Shown: positions 22,859 to 33,719 of the stretch, piece by piece
How the letters are laid out: every line of letters starts with the position of its first letter
How positions within the stretch are numbered: position 1 is the stretch's first letter
NCBI GenBank assembly: GCA_002778195.1
Contig: PCDI01000001.1
Coordinates: forward strand, 5,839,338 to 5,903,337
Length of the DNA: 64,000 nucleotides
From: Raffaelea ambrosiae
Lineage: Eukaryota; Ascomycota; Sordariomycetes; Ophiostomatales; Ophiostomataceae
Direction: 5' to 3'
The notes under the pieces: model-generated
The model's database searches: none
What the model saw: only the letters and a program-made list of their open reading frames with translations
What the model was told of the DNA's origin: nothing
Made by a program: the position numbers and the translations under genes

Positions 22859-24497
22859 GAAGGGGAGGGTGTAAGGTGTAATGACCAAAAAATGGGGGGG
22901 GGGGGGGGGATAATGTGTCTGCTTTCTATTCTGTGCATAGTTAACTGTTAATGAGGGAGTACGTTCAAACGGTCTCCGTGACCTCTGGGTGTTATCCCAG
23001 GTTATCGAATAATACTAAATTATTACCACATGTCATTTGCATACCTAGGTGCTCCCCGTGGTAATGTCTACCTCAGTTTTCGTCTAATAGACGTAGCAGA
23101 GGAGCAAGGAGGTTATTTCGACCCTGGGTAGCCGAGCCCAACAATCTGACGTGCTGCTATCAAACCCAGGAGAGCTCTGAAGATTTTGGTTGTCAGACGT
23201 AGAGTTTTATCCCTCTGGCCGAGAAATTGTCCGTGGTTGGGAGCGGCGCGAAGCATTTTAAGCCGAAGACCCTACGATCGTGAGGGGTTCTCGTGATATC
23301 AACTAGTCCATGGCTTACAGTGGAAGAATAGACCCTCAGACTTCGTTTTTCGTGGGCTGTTCGCGAACTGTGTGTCAGAGTCAGCCGTCCATCGAGAGTA
23401 AGCTTGGGACGCCAAGCTTACAGTGCTACGGCAGCTAAGTATCGGTCAATTGAGGGGAAAATACCAAAGGGAGGCACAAAAGGAGGGGGAAAGAAGCATG
23501 CGGGTCAGATTGTGTCACGACTGCCGCTCTTTATTTTTCCTATGCCACAGTAGCGGCCAACTAACGCCTGATTGGCCGAGCGTGTTAATGCAGCTTAATC
23601 ACCTTCCCAAAACAGACTCCTCTCGCCATCGCACATGGTGCATGGACAGTGATTTTCGTCTGGGGCTTCTGGGCGGGTTTTTTTTTCTTTTCCTGTCGTC
23701 TGCAGAGTGATAGGTAGCAACGGGAGGGGCCCTCTTTACGTTCCTTCCGCCTTTTTGCTACTTTCGGGTCGCTGACGCTGCAAAGATCAGCCGTTGGGTC
23801 TCCCTCTGAGTGGCCAGCTGGTGGTTCGTTTGATGTAGCCGAGCAAGAGAAGAAAACGACAGATGGGCCAAAAGCCCCATAAAACACACTAGGCGGCTAG
23901 AACCGGTCACATTGTACGCACTGTAGTGTCTTTTGATTTAGCGACATGACCGTTGGCACACATAGCCAAGTGGACCTCTGGACACCTGCCTTATCAAGCC
24001 CAACACACCCCCATAGAAGCATCTGCTGGTGCTGCAATCAATCATGATAGCGGCACAGTTGCAGAAAACTGGCCCTTGTTCGAATGCAACGATCGGCCTT
24101 TCTTTTTTGGCGTCTATCTCCCTTTCGGGGTAGAGTGAGGAGGGGGTCCTTGGAAGTGACGAATGACCACCGCCGTGAACCCGGCATGATAAGTCTACCA
24201 AGAGGTTACATATGGGTAGATATGGGTATATATGTCTGTCCAGAGATAGACGCACGACAGATTGTGCTTGGGCAGCGAGACACAGCAGGCAAATACGGAC
24301 CGTCTTTTCTTTTCCCTTCTTTTTAATTTTTCTATGTTTTTTTCTATTTTTTTCTTCTTCTTTTCGTGTTCATTCTCCGTTGTATAGGGCTGCTGCCAAT
24401 AACACAAATCTCCTAGCAATCAGGCCATAGATATCGTCTAGTTATCTATACACTTTCTCTCTCGGTCTCACCCAGCTTGCACGTTATCATTCCCGCC
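22859..24497. other. 1.6-kb spacer upstream of the OPT transporter gene
   Basis: Begins with the phosphatase 3' UTR and a G16 run at 22894-22909. The remainder shows only short featureless frames. GATAAG (24188-24193) and TTATC (24442-24446) lie within 310 bp of the OPT start codon and could be nitrogen-regulation sites. A TATATATG element sits near 24226. No RNA gene was seen. Confidence 0.45.
22894..22909. repeat. G16 homopolymer tract
   Basis: Sixteen consecutive G, 35 bp after the acid phosphatase stop codon. It is one of several long C/G homopolymers in the non-coding DNA of this window. Confidence 0.9.
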
Positions 24498-27364
24498 ATG
24501 ACCACTCCCAAGGAGGGCAATCCGGACCCTGCTCCGGCATATCTAGCGGACCCCGAAAAGGAGCCGCACTCCCAGGCCAACAACGCCAATGACCAGTTCG
24601 GCGACCAGATCCCGGGCGAGATGCTCGCCGAGCTCGCCCCCAACGGCGAGGGCGACTACATCCGCGGCCTCATCAATGACATGACCGAGGAGGAGGCCCT
24701 CGCCATTGTCACCGAGGGCCTTCGCTTCCACAACGACGACTGGAATTTCCCGTCTGACATGCGCGATCGCATGACCCGCCTGCTCGAGGGCCGCAAGCAG
24801 TACGGCCCGCACTGGGACCGTGATCTGCGCATCGATGCCTGCATGCTGCGGTACTCTTCGCCGTATCCAGGTGTGCGAGCCGTGGCCGACCCGACGGATG
24901 ACGCAAATGTGCCCGTGGAGACGATCCGGGCTTATTTTCTTGGCGTGGGCTGGGCCGTCATTGGCACGTTCATGGCAACCTTTTTCAACAGCCGGTTTCC
25001 GTCCATCAGCCTCAACGGATCTGTGATCCAGATCTTGCTCTTTCCCTGCGCCAAGTTCCTCGAGCGTGTCCTGCCCGACTGGGGCGTCACCGTCTTTGGC
25101 ACACGCCACTCGCTCAACCCAGGGCCCTGGACGTTCAAGGAACAGATGTTTGCCACCATCACCTACAATGTCGCCATCTACACGTCCAATGCCTACCCCA
25201 TGATCCTCGTGCAAAAGTCGCCCGTCTACTACGGCGAGGAATTCATCGACTTTGGCTACCAGCTGATGCTCACCTTCTTTGTCCAGCTCATGGGCATGGG
25301 CTTCGCCGGCTACCTGCGGCGCTTCAGCGTGTACCCGGTCAAGGCTCTGTGGCCCACCGTGCTGCCGACCATTGCCATGAACCGGGCTCTGACTCGCCCG
25401 GAAACCGAGGCCGACCGCGAAGCCACCTGGGGGTGGACCATCTCCCGGTATCGGTTTTTCCTGTACGTTGCCGGTGGCATGTTTGTCTACTACTGGCTGC
25501 CAGGCTACCTCTTCACGGCTCTGTCGACGTTCAACTGGATGACCTGGATCGCGCCCGAGAACATGACACTGGCCATCCTGACGGGCTCCTCGCTGGGCCT
25601 GGGTCTGTTCAACCCCGTCACGACTTTTGACTGGAACGTGGCCACATCGTCGTACGCCGCGCTGGCTCAGCCCTTCTTTAGCACCTGCACCATGTACTGT
25701 GGCAGTGTTCTCGGCGGCCTCATCATCCTCGGCATCTACTACACCAACATGTTCAACACGGGGTACCTGCCGATCAACTCGTCGTCCGCCTTTACCAACA
25801 ATGCGACTGAGTTTGTGATCCAGAACGTGGTCGTAAACAACACCTTCAGTGAGGAGCTGTACCAGCAGTACTCGCCGCCGTTTTACTCGGCAGGATACCT
25901 CTTGACGGTCGGGGCCAACTTTGCCTTCTTCCCGGTCTACTTTCTTTACATCATGGTAGGTGGATAACAGGTGGACAACAAGATGTTTCCCAAGCCTCCT
26001 TCATCCCGCTCTCCTGCTAAATGAACGTCTCTAGGTCAACCAATGGAAAACCGTTTCGGCGGCATACGTCGACTTCTACAAGGGCCTCCGCCACGGAAAG
26101 GGCAATTTTGAAGGCAAAACCGACGTGTACAACCGCATCATGTCGCGCTACAATGAGGTTCCTGACTGGTGGTTCCTGCTAATTCTCGTGCTGGCCCTGG
26201 TGGTGTCCATTGTCTTCTTGCACATCTACCCGCTCAACACGCCCATCTGGCTGATTTTCCTTGTGCTCGGCATCAACCTCGTGTTTGCCGTGCCGCTGTC
26301 CTTCCTGTCGGCCACCACCGGCACCAATCTGAGCCTTGGCTCGCTCATCGAGGTCATCACGGGCTACCTCTTGCCCGGCAACCCCAATGCATTTCTGTTT
26401 TCCCAGGCGCTGGGCTCCTGGGCCCTGGCTGGCTACGGCGACAACTATGTCCAGGACAACAAGATGGCGCATTACTGCAAAATTGCGCCCCGGGCCGTGT
26501 TCCGCTGCCAAATCAGCACCATCATCATCACCTGTTTTGTGGCCGTTGCCACGCAAAATTTCATTCTAAACAACGTGCCCGGGCTCTGTACTAAGAACCA
26601 GCCGAGCCGCTTCACCTGTGCCAACGATGGTGCGCCGCTCTACTCGAGCTCGCTTATGTGGGGGCTGCTGGGGTCCAACCGCATGTTTGGGTCGCTGTAC
26701 CCGATTCTCAAGTGGTGCTTCCTCATCGGCTTCCTGGTGTCACTTCTGTTCCTCGTGTGCCAGGGCTACGGCCCCATCTACCTTCCGCGTGTCAAAGAGT
26801 CTCTTCGCCGCCGGCTGCCCTCAAAGACATTCGCCATGCTCGACAAGACACTGTTCCCGTTTATTGCCTCTCTGCTGTGGCTGAACCCCATCCTGGTTAT
26901 TCAGGGAATACAGCACTGGTAAGTTTACAAATAAGTTACCGAGAAGCAGTCGCAAACATGGAAACAAAACCACAAATGCGGGAAAGAGATAAATATCCCG
27001 TATTCTTTGGATGGCACAAAACACCGTAAAATTTGTTCTAAAGCTGACACATGTTCAAAATAGGGCTCCCTCGAACTTGTCTTACAAGACCCCCGGCATG
27101 ATTCTCTCCTTCATCTTCATGTACTGGCTACCACGCCATCGGCTGGGCTGGTGGGAACGGTACAACTACACACTCTCGGCGGCATTGACGACTGGAGTGG
27201 CCGTCAGTGCCCTGATCATGTTCTTTGCTATTGGGTACAATCCCAAGAGCCTCAAGTGGTGGGGCAACACAGTCAGCTCAGCCGGCATGGACGGCAACGG
27301 CATCGGCATCTTGCCGTTGCCAGCTCGCGGCTATTTCGGCCCGGAAAAGGGAAGTTTCCCTTGA
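24498..27364 (+). CDS. OPT-family oligopeptide transporter (peptide-transporting clade)
   Basis: Proton-coupled plasma-membrane transporter for small peptides (tetra- and pentapeptides, glutathione in some members). Three exons, 24498-25955, 26035-26918 and 27064-27364, give 880 residues, typical for the family. It has a hydrophilic N-terminus of about 130 residues with a TEEEALAIV segment, followed by many membrane helices. The diagnostic motifs are NPGPW (Asn207-Gly209) and KIAPR (635-639, the KIPPR motif), which place it with peptide transporters rather than the iron-siderophore clade. ATG 24498 is the first ATG of the frame with good context (CCCGCCATGAC). Both introns carry standard ends. 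It converges on a P450 gene with only 248 bp between stop codons. Upstream GATA motifs suggest nitrogen control. Confidence 0.95.
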
Positions 27365-27612
27365 GAGGCATGCACGCTCTACAACAATGGTGGGCTGCTG
27401 AAGGAACAGCAATTGTGTTGTATGAATTTCTTTTGTTACTTGGATGATGCTGCTATATTCCCTTTCATCGTCTCGCAATTATCTGCCACGATCAAATAAA
27501 CCAATTTCACCTTCCGTGCTCTCTCTCTCTCTCTCTTTTTTTTCTTTTGTGTTTTGCGGTCCTTTTAATGCCTTGCGATTTTCTCGACGGGCTGTTGGTT
27601 TCTCATGGTTAT

Positions 27613-29452
27613 TTATGTGTGCACGGGCTTCAAATAGATGTTGAGTGCTTCCTTGTTCCATAGGTTGGTGGTTGTCTGGTCCATCCAGTCAAAGTTTGGG
27701 TCGGCTAGTTCCATGTCGAAATGGAAGAGAATCTGTGCCATAATGAGACGCATTTCTGCATAAGCGAGACTAGATGGGGGGGGAAATAACTGTCAGTGTT
27801 TACTAAATACCTACAGCTATTTCTTCGCTGCAGAGAAAGGAAAACATACTTTTTCCCAATACAATTTCGAGGTCCGAGGTGGAATGGTTGCATTGCATCG
27901 AGACGATCTCCCAAGATGTTTCCTCCTTCCACGAATCTCTGGGGTTTGAATTCGTACGGTTCATGCCAGTTTTCACTCGAGTAATTTGTGGCCAATTGCC
28001 AACATGCCACAGAAATCTAATAAACGGAGTCAGCAGGGGCGCAGAGATGGAGAGGGGGGATCGTGTTACGAGTACGTGGAGGAGGTCACTAATGGTCGTA
28101 CATTCTCTGGTACAAAGACACCAGCAATATTAGCACCGCCTTTTGGAGTGATACGGGGCATCCCAATCGGCTGCGGTGGGTACATCCGCATGCATTCGTT
28201 CAGGCACGCATGCAGGTAGGGCAGGTCGCTGTTGACCGAGAGAAGAGTGATGTCTTTCGGTGATGAAAAGCGTGACCGCACCTCAGCTGTCACCTTTGCT
28301 AGGTTCTCTGGGTGTCTCAGAAGCAGGTAGGTGGCGCCGGCAAGGAGGGAAGCTGTTGTTTCGGACCCAGCCAGTACGATGAGGCTGGCAGTGCTAGCGA
28401 TTCGTTCAACGGGCAAGTCGAGAACATTGTTCTTCTTTTGCTGAAGGAGACTCTCCATGAAATCGGGCCGGCAAACCTCCAGATCCATGCGTCTCTGGAT
28501 TTTCTCCTCGCTAATTCTTTTCAGCTCGTTCAACCCCGGCGAGATTTTCGCCAAGATTGGCAGGATATACTTGGTAATGTTGAGCATGTTGACCGTCATG
28601 ATGATGCCCATGTACTGTATGGTCTCGACAATAGCGCTGACCCAGGAGTGGTACTGGGCATTCTTGAGGCAGCCAAATGGTTCGCCGAGGGCCAAGTCGC
28701 CAATGATATCAAAAGTGGTCCAGTTGTACCAGGCATGCATGTCCAACGGCACATATTGCACATCTGAGTTTGTTTTTTCAGGCATGACGTTCGTGTCACT
28801 GTTTACCTCGGCTGCCTTGAGTGAGACCATGCAGTTCTCATGCAGACGATGGATCAGCAGTTCAACATAACTAGCAATGATGGGCTCTTGTTCGCGCATA
28901 GCACGGTCACTGAAGCCTGGGGCGAGCATCTTGCGCAGCACTGCATGAACTTCGCGACTTTCATTAACAAGAGACAGCTCGAAGCCGTCGTAAATGTAGA
29001 AGGCCGGATCCTTGGGTAACTCGTCCAGACCACAGGCCAAATCAGTCCGGCGGCTGTAAATGTCCTTCCATGCTTCCGGTTCGATAAACGAGAGATGTGT
29101 TGGGTCAATCCGTACGACAGGACCATACTTCTCGTGAAGGGCAAGGACCTCTTTGGCCATATGGCCACGTAGAAGGCGAGAAATGTAGGCAAAGACTGTA
29201 AAGCGGCCGGCAAGGGGACCGGGAAAGTGTCGCAGTGGATCAAAGTAGAGGCTGTAAATGAGGCATTTTGCAACGTACAAAGCAAGCTAATGGGAACGGC
29301 AGGCATCTTGTTAGACCAGGGCACACAGAAGAAGATGACACAACAGATGAAGCATTAAGACACAAAACGCAAGGCAAAACGCAAGGCATGCTTCTCACCA
29401 AAATGCCAGCCAGGCTGGAGGGACCAAGCGCGTCAAAGGTCGGACTCGCCAT
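27613..29452 (-). CDS. cytochrome P450 monooxygenase
   Basis: Haem-thiolate monooxygenase anchored in the ER. Four exons, 29452-29399, 29286-28102, 28016-27850 and 27769-27613, give 520 residues. Splicing exon 1 to exon 2 creates the membrane anchor LAGILLALYVAKCLIYSLYF, which supports that junction, and a hinge FPGPL follows. The I-helix oxygen-binding motif is AGSETTA, the K-helix ExxR is ECMR, the PERF-like motif is FKPQRFV, and the haem loop is FHLGPRNCIGK with Cys465. This resembles fungal secondary-metabolism or detoxification P450s (isotrichodermin hydroxylase-like), but substrate cannot be assigned. No synthase or other tailoring gene is adjacent. Confidence 0.94.
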
Positions 29453-30763
29453 GATGCTGCTTCAGTGATCGGAAAGATCCACGATGGGCAACGGGGAAAT
29501 TACTTTCAGCAGACCCGTCATCCAGCGGACGGGAAGAGGCGAACCGTATTCATAATGTATCTGCCATGATTGAACGAACGGCTGCCCGCTTGCCGCTGTG
29601 TAGCCACGCCAATGTCGGTATGCGGCGTACTTTCACAAGTGCCCGTCGGAAGTACTAAATAATCGCGCATGTGCGTGAGGGAGGGCACGAGAACGCCCGC
29701 ATAGATTGGCTTGCGGATGAGGCGGTTAATTTAGCAGAGGACGTGCCACTTGACATGGTGGTGGCGGTGACGGCGGTGATGGTTGCGGTGATGGTGGTGG
29801 TGGTGACGAAGAGAGGAAGAAATCATTGTTAGCAGAGGGATCGACCAGTCAAGTCATTGTGTCGGCTATACTGGAAGAAGTTTGACTTTTATTTGGATGT
29901 GGTGGTATAGAATGGTGATGGTTGTGGTCTACGGAAGGAAGGAGCGATGCAGCACTGTCCGACCCGGGCGTTCTGCAGGCTTCTGCAGGCCTCTGCAGTA
30001 GCGCATGGATCGCCGCACAAGTACTTCTTTCAGGAAACCGGCAAGAAAATGCATGCGGAGGCCGAGAGGGATACGTCAGGCAACGCAAGGGCGCCTTTGT
30101 GGTTTTGGGTTTTAACGCCAGGCTTGACATTGTCAGGCATGGCGCCCAGTATTACGACAAACAGCTGAGAATACTGGAATGCATACAAGCGATAATGCAA
30201 GGGGGCATTTGAGATAATGGCTATACAGTCAAGAAAAGAACAAAGGCAATAAGAAAATGCCGCTTAAAAACCAGGAATATGACAAGGCAGGAGCGATGCT
30301 GAGAGCAAATAGTTTGTGCGTGAGGAGAAGTGTCGTGAGGCACTGCGAACCCCGAATGAGGAAGGCGCGATGTAAGATCTAGGACTAATAACTAATACAG
30401 ACAAGACAAATAGAAAATCAGGTATACATAGGAAGATCGGTCTGACAAGGACGCTTGACAGTCTAGAATGGAAATAAGCCGCCTTGAATGAACCCTGGCA
30501 AAAGAGTCCCGAAGGAAGAAATGGAGAAAGGTCAATACGAAAAGAAGAAGCCTTCGAAAAAACAATCGAGATTTACTGAGAGACAATAGAAATGCAAAGA
30601 CACCAAAGAAACTAAAGCACCACCAAAAACACCCTCAAACACCAATAACACAATAAACACCACATTCGCTCAGCCCGTCATGACCTCTCAGCTTCTCGAC
30701 GTCTTGCTTAGTGCAGCGCCTTGTGGTGGAACAGCCACACTCCTACTGCGCACCAACACCGGT
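29453..30763. other. spacer between P450 and Arg/Ser-rich gene
   Basis: 1.3 kb. A GGT/GAT-rich imperfect trinucleotide block lies at about 29755-29807. A plus-strand frame at 29947-30168 (73 codons) and a minus-strand frame at 29849-30130 overlap each other; neither has motifs, and I do not call them. The distal part (30200-30660) is A-rich on the plus strand and probably holds the 3' UTR of the next gene. Confidence 0.45.
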
Positions 30764-31543
30764 TTAGCGTTTCCGCGACCCGTTGATCACCCGGTCTGCC
30801 ACCAACCCGGCCACGGTCGACTTGATAAAGTGCCGCTTCGACTTCTGGTACGGCTGCTTGCTGCTCGCCGTGTCTGCCACCGCTGCGCCAATCGCCGCCG
30901 TGGCCACGCGCCCGCCCTTCTTGCCCGACCACGACCCTGGCGAGTTGCGCAGCCGGAAGGCCTCGACGGCGCCGGCCACGACGGCTGCAACGGTCAGGTT
31001 GCGCAGCTCCTTGTTGCGCTGGTCCTCGGCGTACCGATAGTTGTCGGACCAGGCCGAGTTAGCCGTGCGACCGGTCAGGGCGCTGATGCCACTGATGCCG
31101 CTGAGCGTGCTAAACCGGCTGAGGCTGCGGGTCAGGGTGTTGCGGGTCTGGCTGTTGGCGCGCACGAGCGAGCGGGAGCGGTCTTGGCTGTCGGACCTGC
31201 CACCGCCTCCTCCGCCTCTTTCTGCTCTTTCTGCTCGACCTCTTCCTCGCGAGGAGTAGCGACGCGATGACACCGACCGGTAACGACGGCGACGGGTGGT
31301 GGCGGTGCTGCGGCTGCGGGAACGGCTGCGCGAGCGGCCGGAGTCGACACTGGAAGCGGCGCTCCGGTTGCGGCTGCGACTGCGACTGGTGCTGGACGAG
31401 CGATTCCGCATGCGGCCGCGAGCGGCACGGGGGCCGTCGTCGATGCTGCGACGGGTGTAGCTGCTGAAGCGGCGCAGCAAGTTGCGACTCTTGCGGGGTG
31501 CCTCGGTCGCGTATTCCGAGTGGTGATAGCTATAGTTGCTCAT
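30764..31543 (-). CDS. Arg/Ser-rich protein of unknown function
   Basis: A single open frame of 259 residues, starting at the first ATG in frame (31543). The N-terminal half is dominated by Arg-Ser dipeptides (SRSRSRSRS, SRSRSRNRS), and a Gly run follows near residue 130. The C-terminal third has three short Ala/Val/Gly-rich segments (NLTVAAVVAGAVEAF, VATAAIGAAVADTA, STVAGLVADRVI) ending in a basic tail. RS repeats suggest phosphorylation by SR kinases or binding to RNA, but there is no RNA-recognition motif. The hydrophobic segments look amphipathic rather than clearly transmembrane. No family was recognised. The biased composition makes a chance open frame conceivable, but the consistent C-ending codons favour a real gene. 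Confidence 0.7.
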   Translation of the reverse strand: MSNYSYHHSEYATEAPRKSRNLLRRFSSYTRRSIDDGPRAARGRMRNRSSSTSRSRSRNRSAASSVDSGRSRSRSRSRSTATTRRRRYRSVSSRRYSSRGRGRAERAERGGGGGGRSDSQDRSRSLVRANSQTRNTLTRSLSRFSTLSGISGISALTGRTANSAWSDNYRYAEDQRNKELRNLTVAAVVAGAVEAFRLRNSPGSWSGKKGGRVATAAIGAAVADTASSKQPYQKSKRHFIKSTVAGLVADRVINGSRKR

Positions 31544-32544
31544 GATGGGCGGCGGTAATGGTTTGTGTATGATTGATTCGTTGGTTGGAGGCGAAGTTGT
31601 ATGTGGGCAAAGCGTTGTAAGTTGGTGCCTAGACTTGGTGTTATGTAGTTTGTGATGTCGTGGTGCAGACCTGCCTGAGGCCGAGTCTTGGTTGCTGTTA
31701 TCAATTGATTTGTTTTGATCGACTTTTGAGTTGGTTGACTTGTTTTGCTTGCTGTCTCGTTCTGTGACCACCTTTATGTAGGTGTCTGTCTGTATGCGCG
31801 TATCTTGGGTGTGTGTGTGTGTCTTGCTTGCATGCGCAAGGCTTGGTTTGCACTTTGTTGGCTGTGTTTTCTTTGACTTTCGCTATTTGCAAGACGTCGT
31901 CTCACTTCTCTTTTTTCCCTCTCGGTCTGGCACTTGTCCTACCCACCTGATATATATGCATTTTCAGAAAGAGTGGCAATGAGCCACCCCTCTTTCAGCC
32001 AAAGAGCCACGGAACCGGGCAAGCGAAACAGAAGGGAGCAGACTGACTGGGGGGGGCTTGCCTTTGTTTCGGCACTCGACAAACCTCTCCTTCGCGCCCG
32101 GGATCCTGCCAAATCTGCCAATGACTTCGAAATTACGCGAGGAGCCGGCCAGCCCCTACAGAATAACTGCATGCCTGTGGGAAGGCCCCTACATGAAGCC
32201 CATACATAGTACAGGCTGGGGGAACGTCCCTACACGGACTGCGTGGCTGCGGCCATCTCTGCGACCAGTCTGTAATATTCTCGACACCTTTTTGGGGGGC
32301 GGCGTTTTGGCGGCGCTTCGCTGTGGCCACCACAACCGACTTGGGCGTCATTCCACGTCACTGGTCCGCACTCTGCAAAGTACGAGTCACGTATCTTACC
32401 ATAACATATACAAAGTATGCTCTTGCTTGGACTCCTTCTGCATAGCGTTGTATCCCCAAGCTTGGCTTGGCTGCCGAGAGTGACGTAGAGCCTTTATTCG
32501 ATCAAGTCACCTGGCCTGGGTGCGAGGTTGCTTTTCGAGGCTTG

Positions 32545-32561
32545 CTACTACAAAGTAGTAG
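32545..32561. repeat. short inverted repeat containing TACAAAGTA
   Basis: CTACTAC (32545-32551) and GTAGTAG (32555-32561) form a 7-bp inverted repeat around an AAA loop. The core TACAAAGTA recurs at other non-coding sites in this window. Confidence 0.7.
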
Positions 32562-32966
32562 TTAGTCGCGGCTTCTGACAGGCTTTTTTGAGGCTCTGCA
32601 GGCACATAAGCCAAAAGCAGGCTTGCCGGTTTACTGCCCGGTTTGAGGGGATGTTTTGCTCCTTTGGGGTCGCTTTGAGTCGCTGCCATTCGTCCTGGTT
32701 TTGCTCTCGCTTGCCCCTATTCGTCACACTTGTCCCTTTTGTTCTTTTTCTAGCCCATCATTCATTGATCTGATCCTGTGGGAATGAACCGTTCAGCCAA
32801 CCAGCCGCAGGGATCTTCTTCCCCTTCCCATGTTCCCTCTCCCAAATCAGGGCGGTTGTGGTCTTTGCCACGCAGGCCCACACGTCAGTATTAATAGCAG
32901 AAGTATTGGTTATGACGTGCCCTTTTCTTGTTTCCGTTTACTGCCTCTCTTTTTGTTTCCTTTTTT

Positions 32967-33050
32967 GTGTCCTTTTTTGTGTCCTTTTTGTGTCCTTTTG
33001 TGTCCTTTTGTGTCCTTTTGTGTCCTTTTGTGTCCTTTTGTGTCCTTTTT
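32967..33050. repeat. TGTCCTTTTG 10-bp minisatellite
   Basis: About eight tandem copies, five of them identical (32991-33040), with variable T-run length at both ends. The array ends about 240 bp upstream of the tRNA gene. A shorter scatter of GTCCTTT words occurs again just after the tRNA (33400-33425). Confidence 0.9.
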
Positions 33051-33289
33051 TGTTTTCCTTGTTCGTTTCCTTGACAATGAACGTCGCTCAAAGGGCCGCA
33101 GGGTGGGGTCCTGTCAGAGACTTGGCCGCTTCTGAAACTCCACCAACCTCCACCATGGGCGGCTGTGGATGTAACTAGTGGATGCAGCCAACAGTCAACG
33201 CAGTGGACCCTGCGGTATCTCTCTGGTTCTGGACATCGTCACTCCCCTGCTTATTTTCCATGTTAGCTCCGCCGTTCTTCCATAACCAA

Positions 33290-33362
33290 GGAGCAATGGC
33301 GCAGTTGGGAGCGCGTTAGACTGAAGATCTAAAGGTCACCGGTTCAATCCCGGTTTGCTCCA
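33290..33362 (+). tRNA. tRNA-Phe (GAA), intronless
   Basis: A complete cloverleaf of 73 nt. The acceptor stem GGAGCAA/TTGCTCC pairs perfectly, the D stem is GCGC/GCGC around AGTTGGGA, and the anticodon stem is TTAGA/TCTAA around loop CTGAAGA. The variable loop is AGGTC, the T stem is ACCGG/CCGGT around TTCAATC, and the discriminator is A. The anticodon GAA is at 33323-33325. The internal promoter A box (TGGCGCAGTTGG) and B box (GGTTCAATCC) are intact. No intron interrupts the anticodon loop. A T9 run follows 28 bp downstream. CCA is not encoded, as expected for a nuclear gene. Confidence 0.93.
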
Positions 33363-33390
33363 AAGTTGAGATACTTTCCTTGGTTGCAAG

Positions 33391-33399
33391 TTTTTTTTT
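33391..33399 (+). terminator. Pol III T-run terminator of tRNA-Phe
   Basis: Nine T residues begin 28 bp after the tRNA end. RNA polymerase III stops at T runs of about this length or shorter. There is no earlier run of four or more T. Confidence 0.65.
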
Positions 33400-33435
33400 G
33401 TCCTTTCTTTTTGTCCTTTTGTCTTCTTTTTTTTT

Positions 33436-33448
33436 GGGGGGGGGGGGG
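33436..33448. repeat. G13 homopolymer tract after a T run
   Basis: Thirteen G immediately after a long T run, about 75 bp downstream of the tRNA. It belongs to the set of long C/G homopolymers in the non-coding DNA. Confidence 0.85.
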
Positions 33449-33719
33449 TTTGTTCTCTTCTTGCCACTGTGGTGTCGCAGCTTGTGCTTGCTTGCACTGT
33501 AAGGAGCCCTTGTGCTGTTTGCGTTGTCACCTCTCGGTAGTTCCATTTTGATAGTGTAAGACTGTCTTGGCCTCTAGCCTAACAGTCGGAACGTCAAAGG
33601 CGTTCGAGCTACTAACAGATAAGGATACTGGGGCTAAAAGATAAACGTTCCTTTAAAAATAACTCTTTGAACTTGTTTTTTCCTGTGCTCCTTCTCTTCT
33701 CGAGGTCCCCATGACCGTA

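Larger units (their letters stand above)
31544..33289. other. spacer between Arg/Ser-rich gene and tRNA-Phe
   Basis: 1.7 kb with no coding frame supported by motifs. A TATATAT element lies near 31949. TACAAAGTA copies lie at 32409-32417 and 32549-32557, and a related GCAAAGTAC at 32375-32383. A T-rich 10-bp minisatellite fills 32967-33050. Confidence 0.5.
33363..33719. other. spacer, tRNA-Phe to GPI-anchored protein gene
   Basis: 357 bp. It holds the Pol III terminator, T/GTCC-rich sequence, a G13 run at 33436-33448 and the presumed 3' UTR of the minus-strand gene that follows. No other gene was seen. Confidence 0.5.

Noticed and set aside
21887..22888. 333-codon minus-strand frame opposite the acid phosphatase
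   Set aside because: Composition-driven shadow; the plus strand carries signal peptide, catalytic motifs and glycosylation sites.
27613..29452. P450 and OPT transporter as part of a biosynthetic cluster
   Set aside because: No synthase, terpene cyclase or NRPS lies within the window and the two genes merely converge; neighbouring genes are unrelated in type.
29947..30168. 73-codon plus-strand frame between the P450 and Arg/Ser-rich genes
   Set aside because: Codon use is mixed, an overlapping minus-strand frame is equally open, and there is no motif; left as spacer.
32967..33050. Regular repeats that could be mistaken for a CRISPR-like array
   Set aside because: Units are directly adjacent with no unique spacers, and the organism is eukaryotic; it is a minisatellite.
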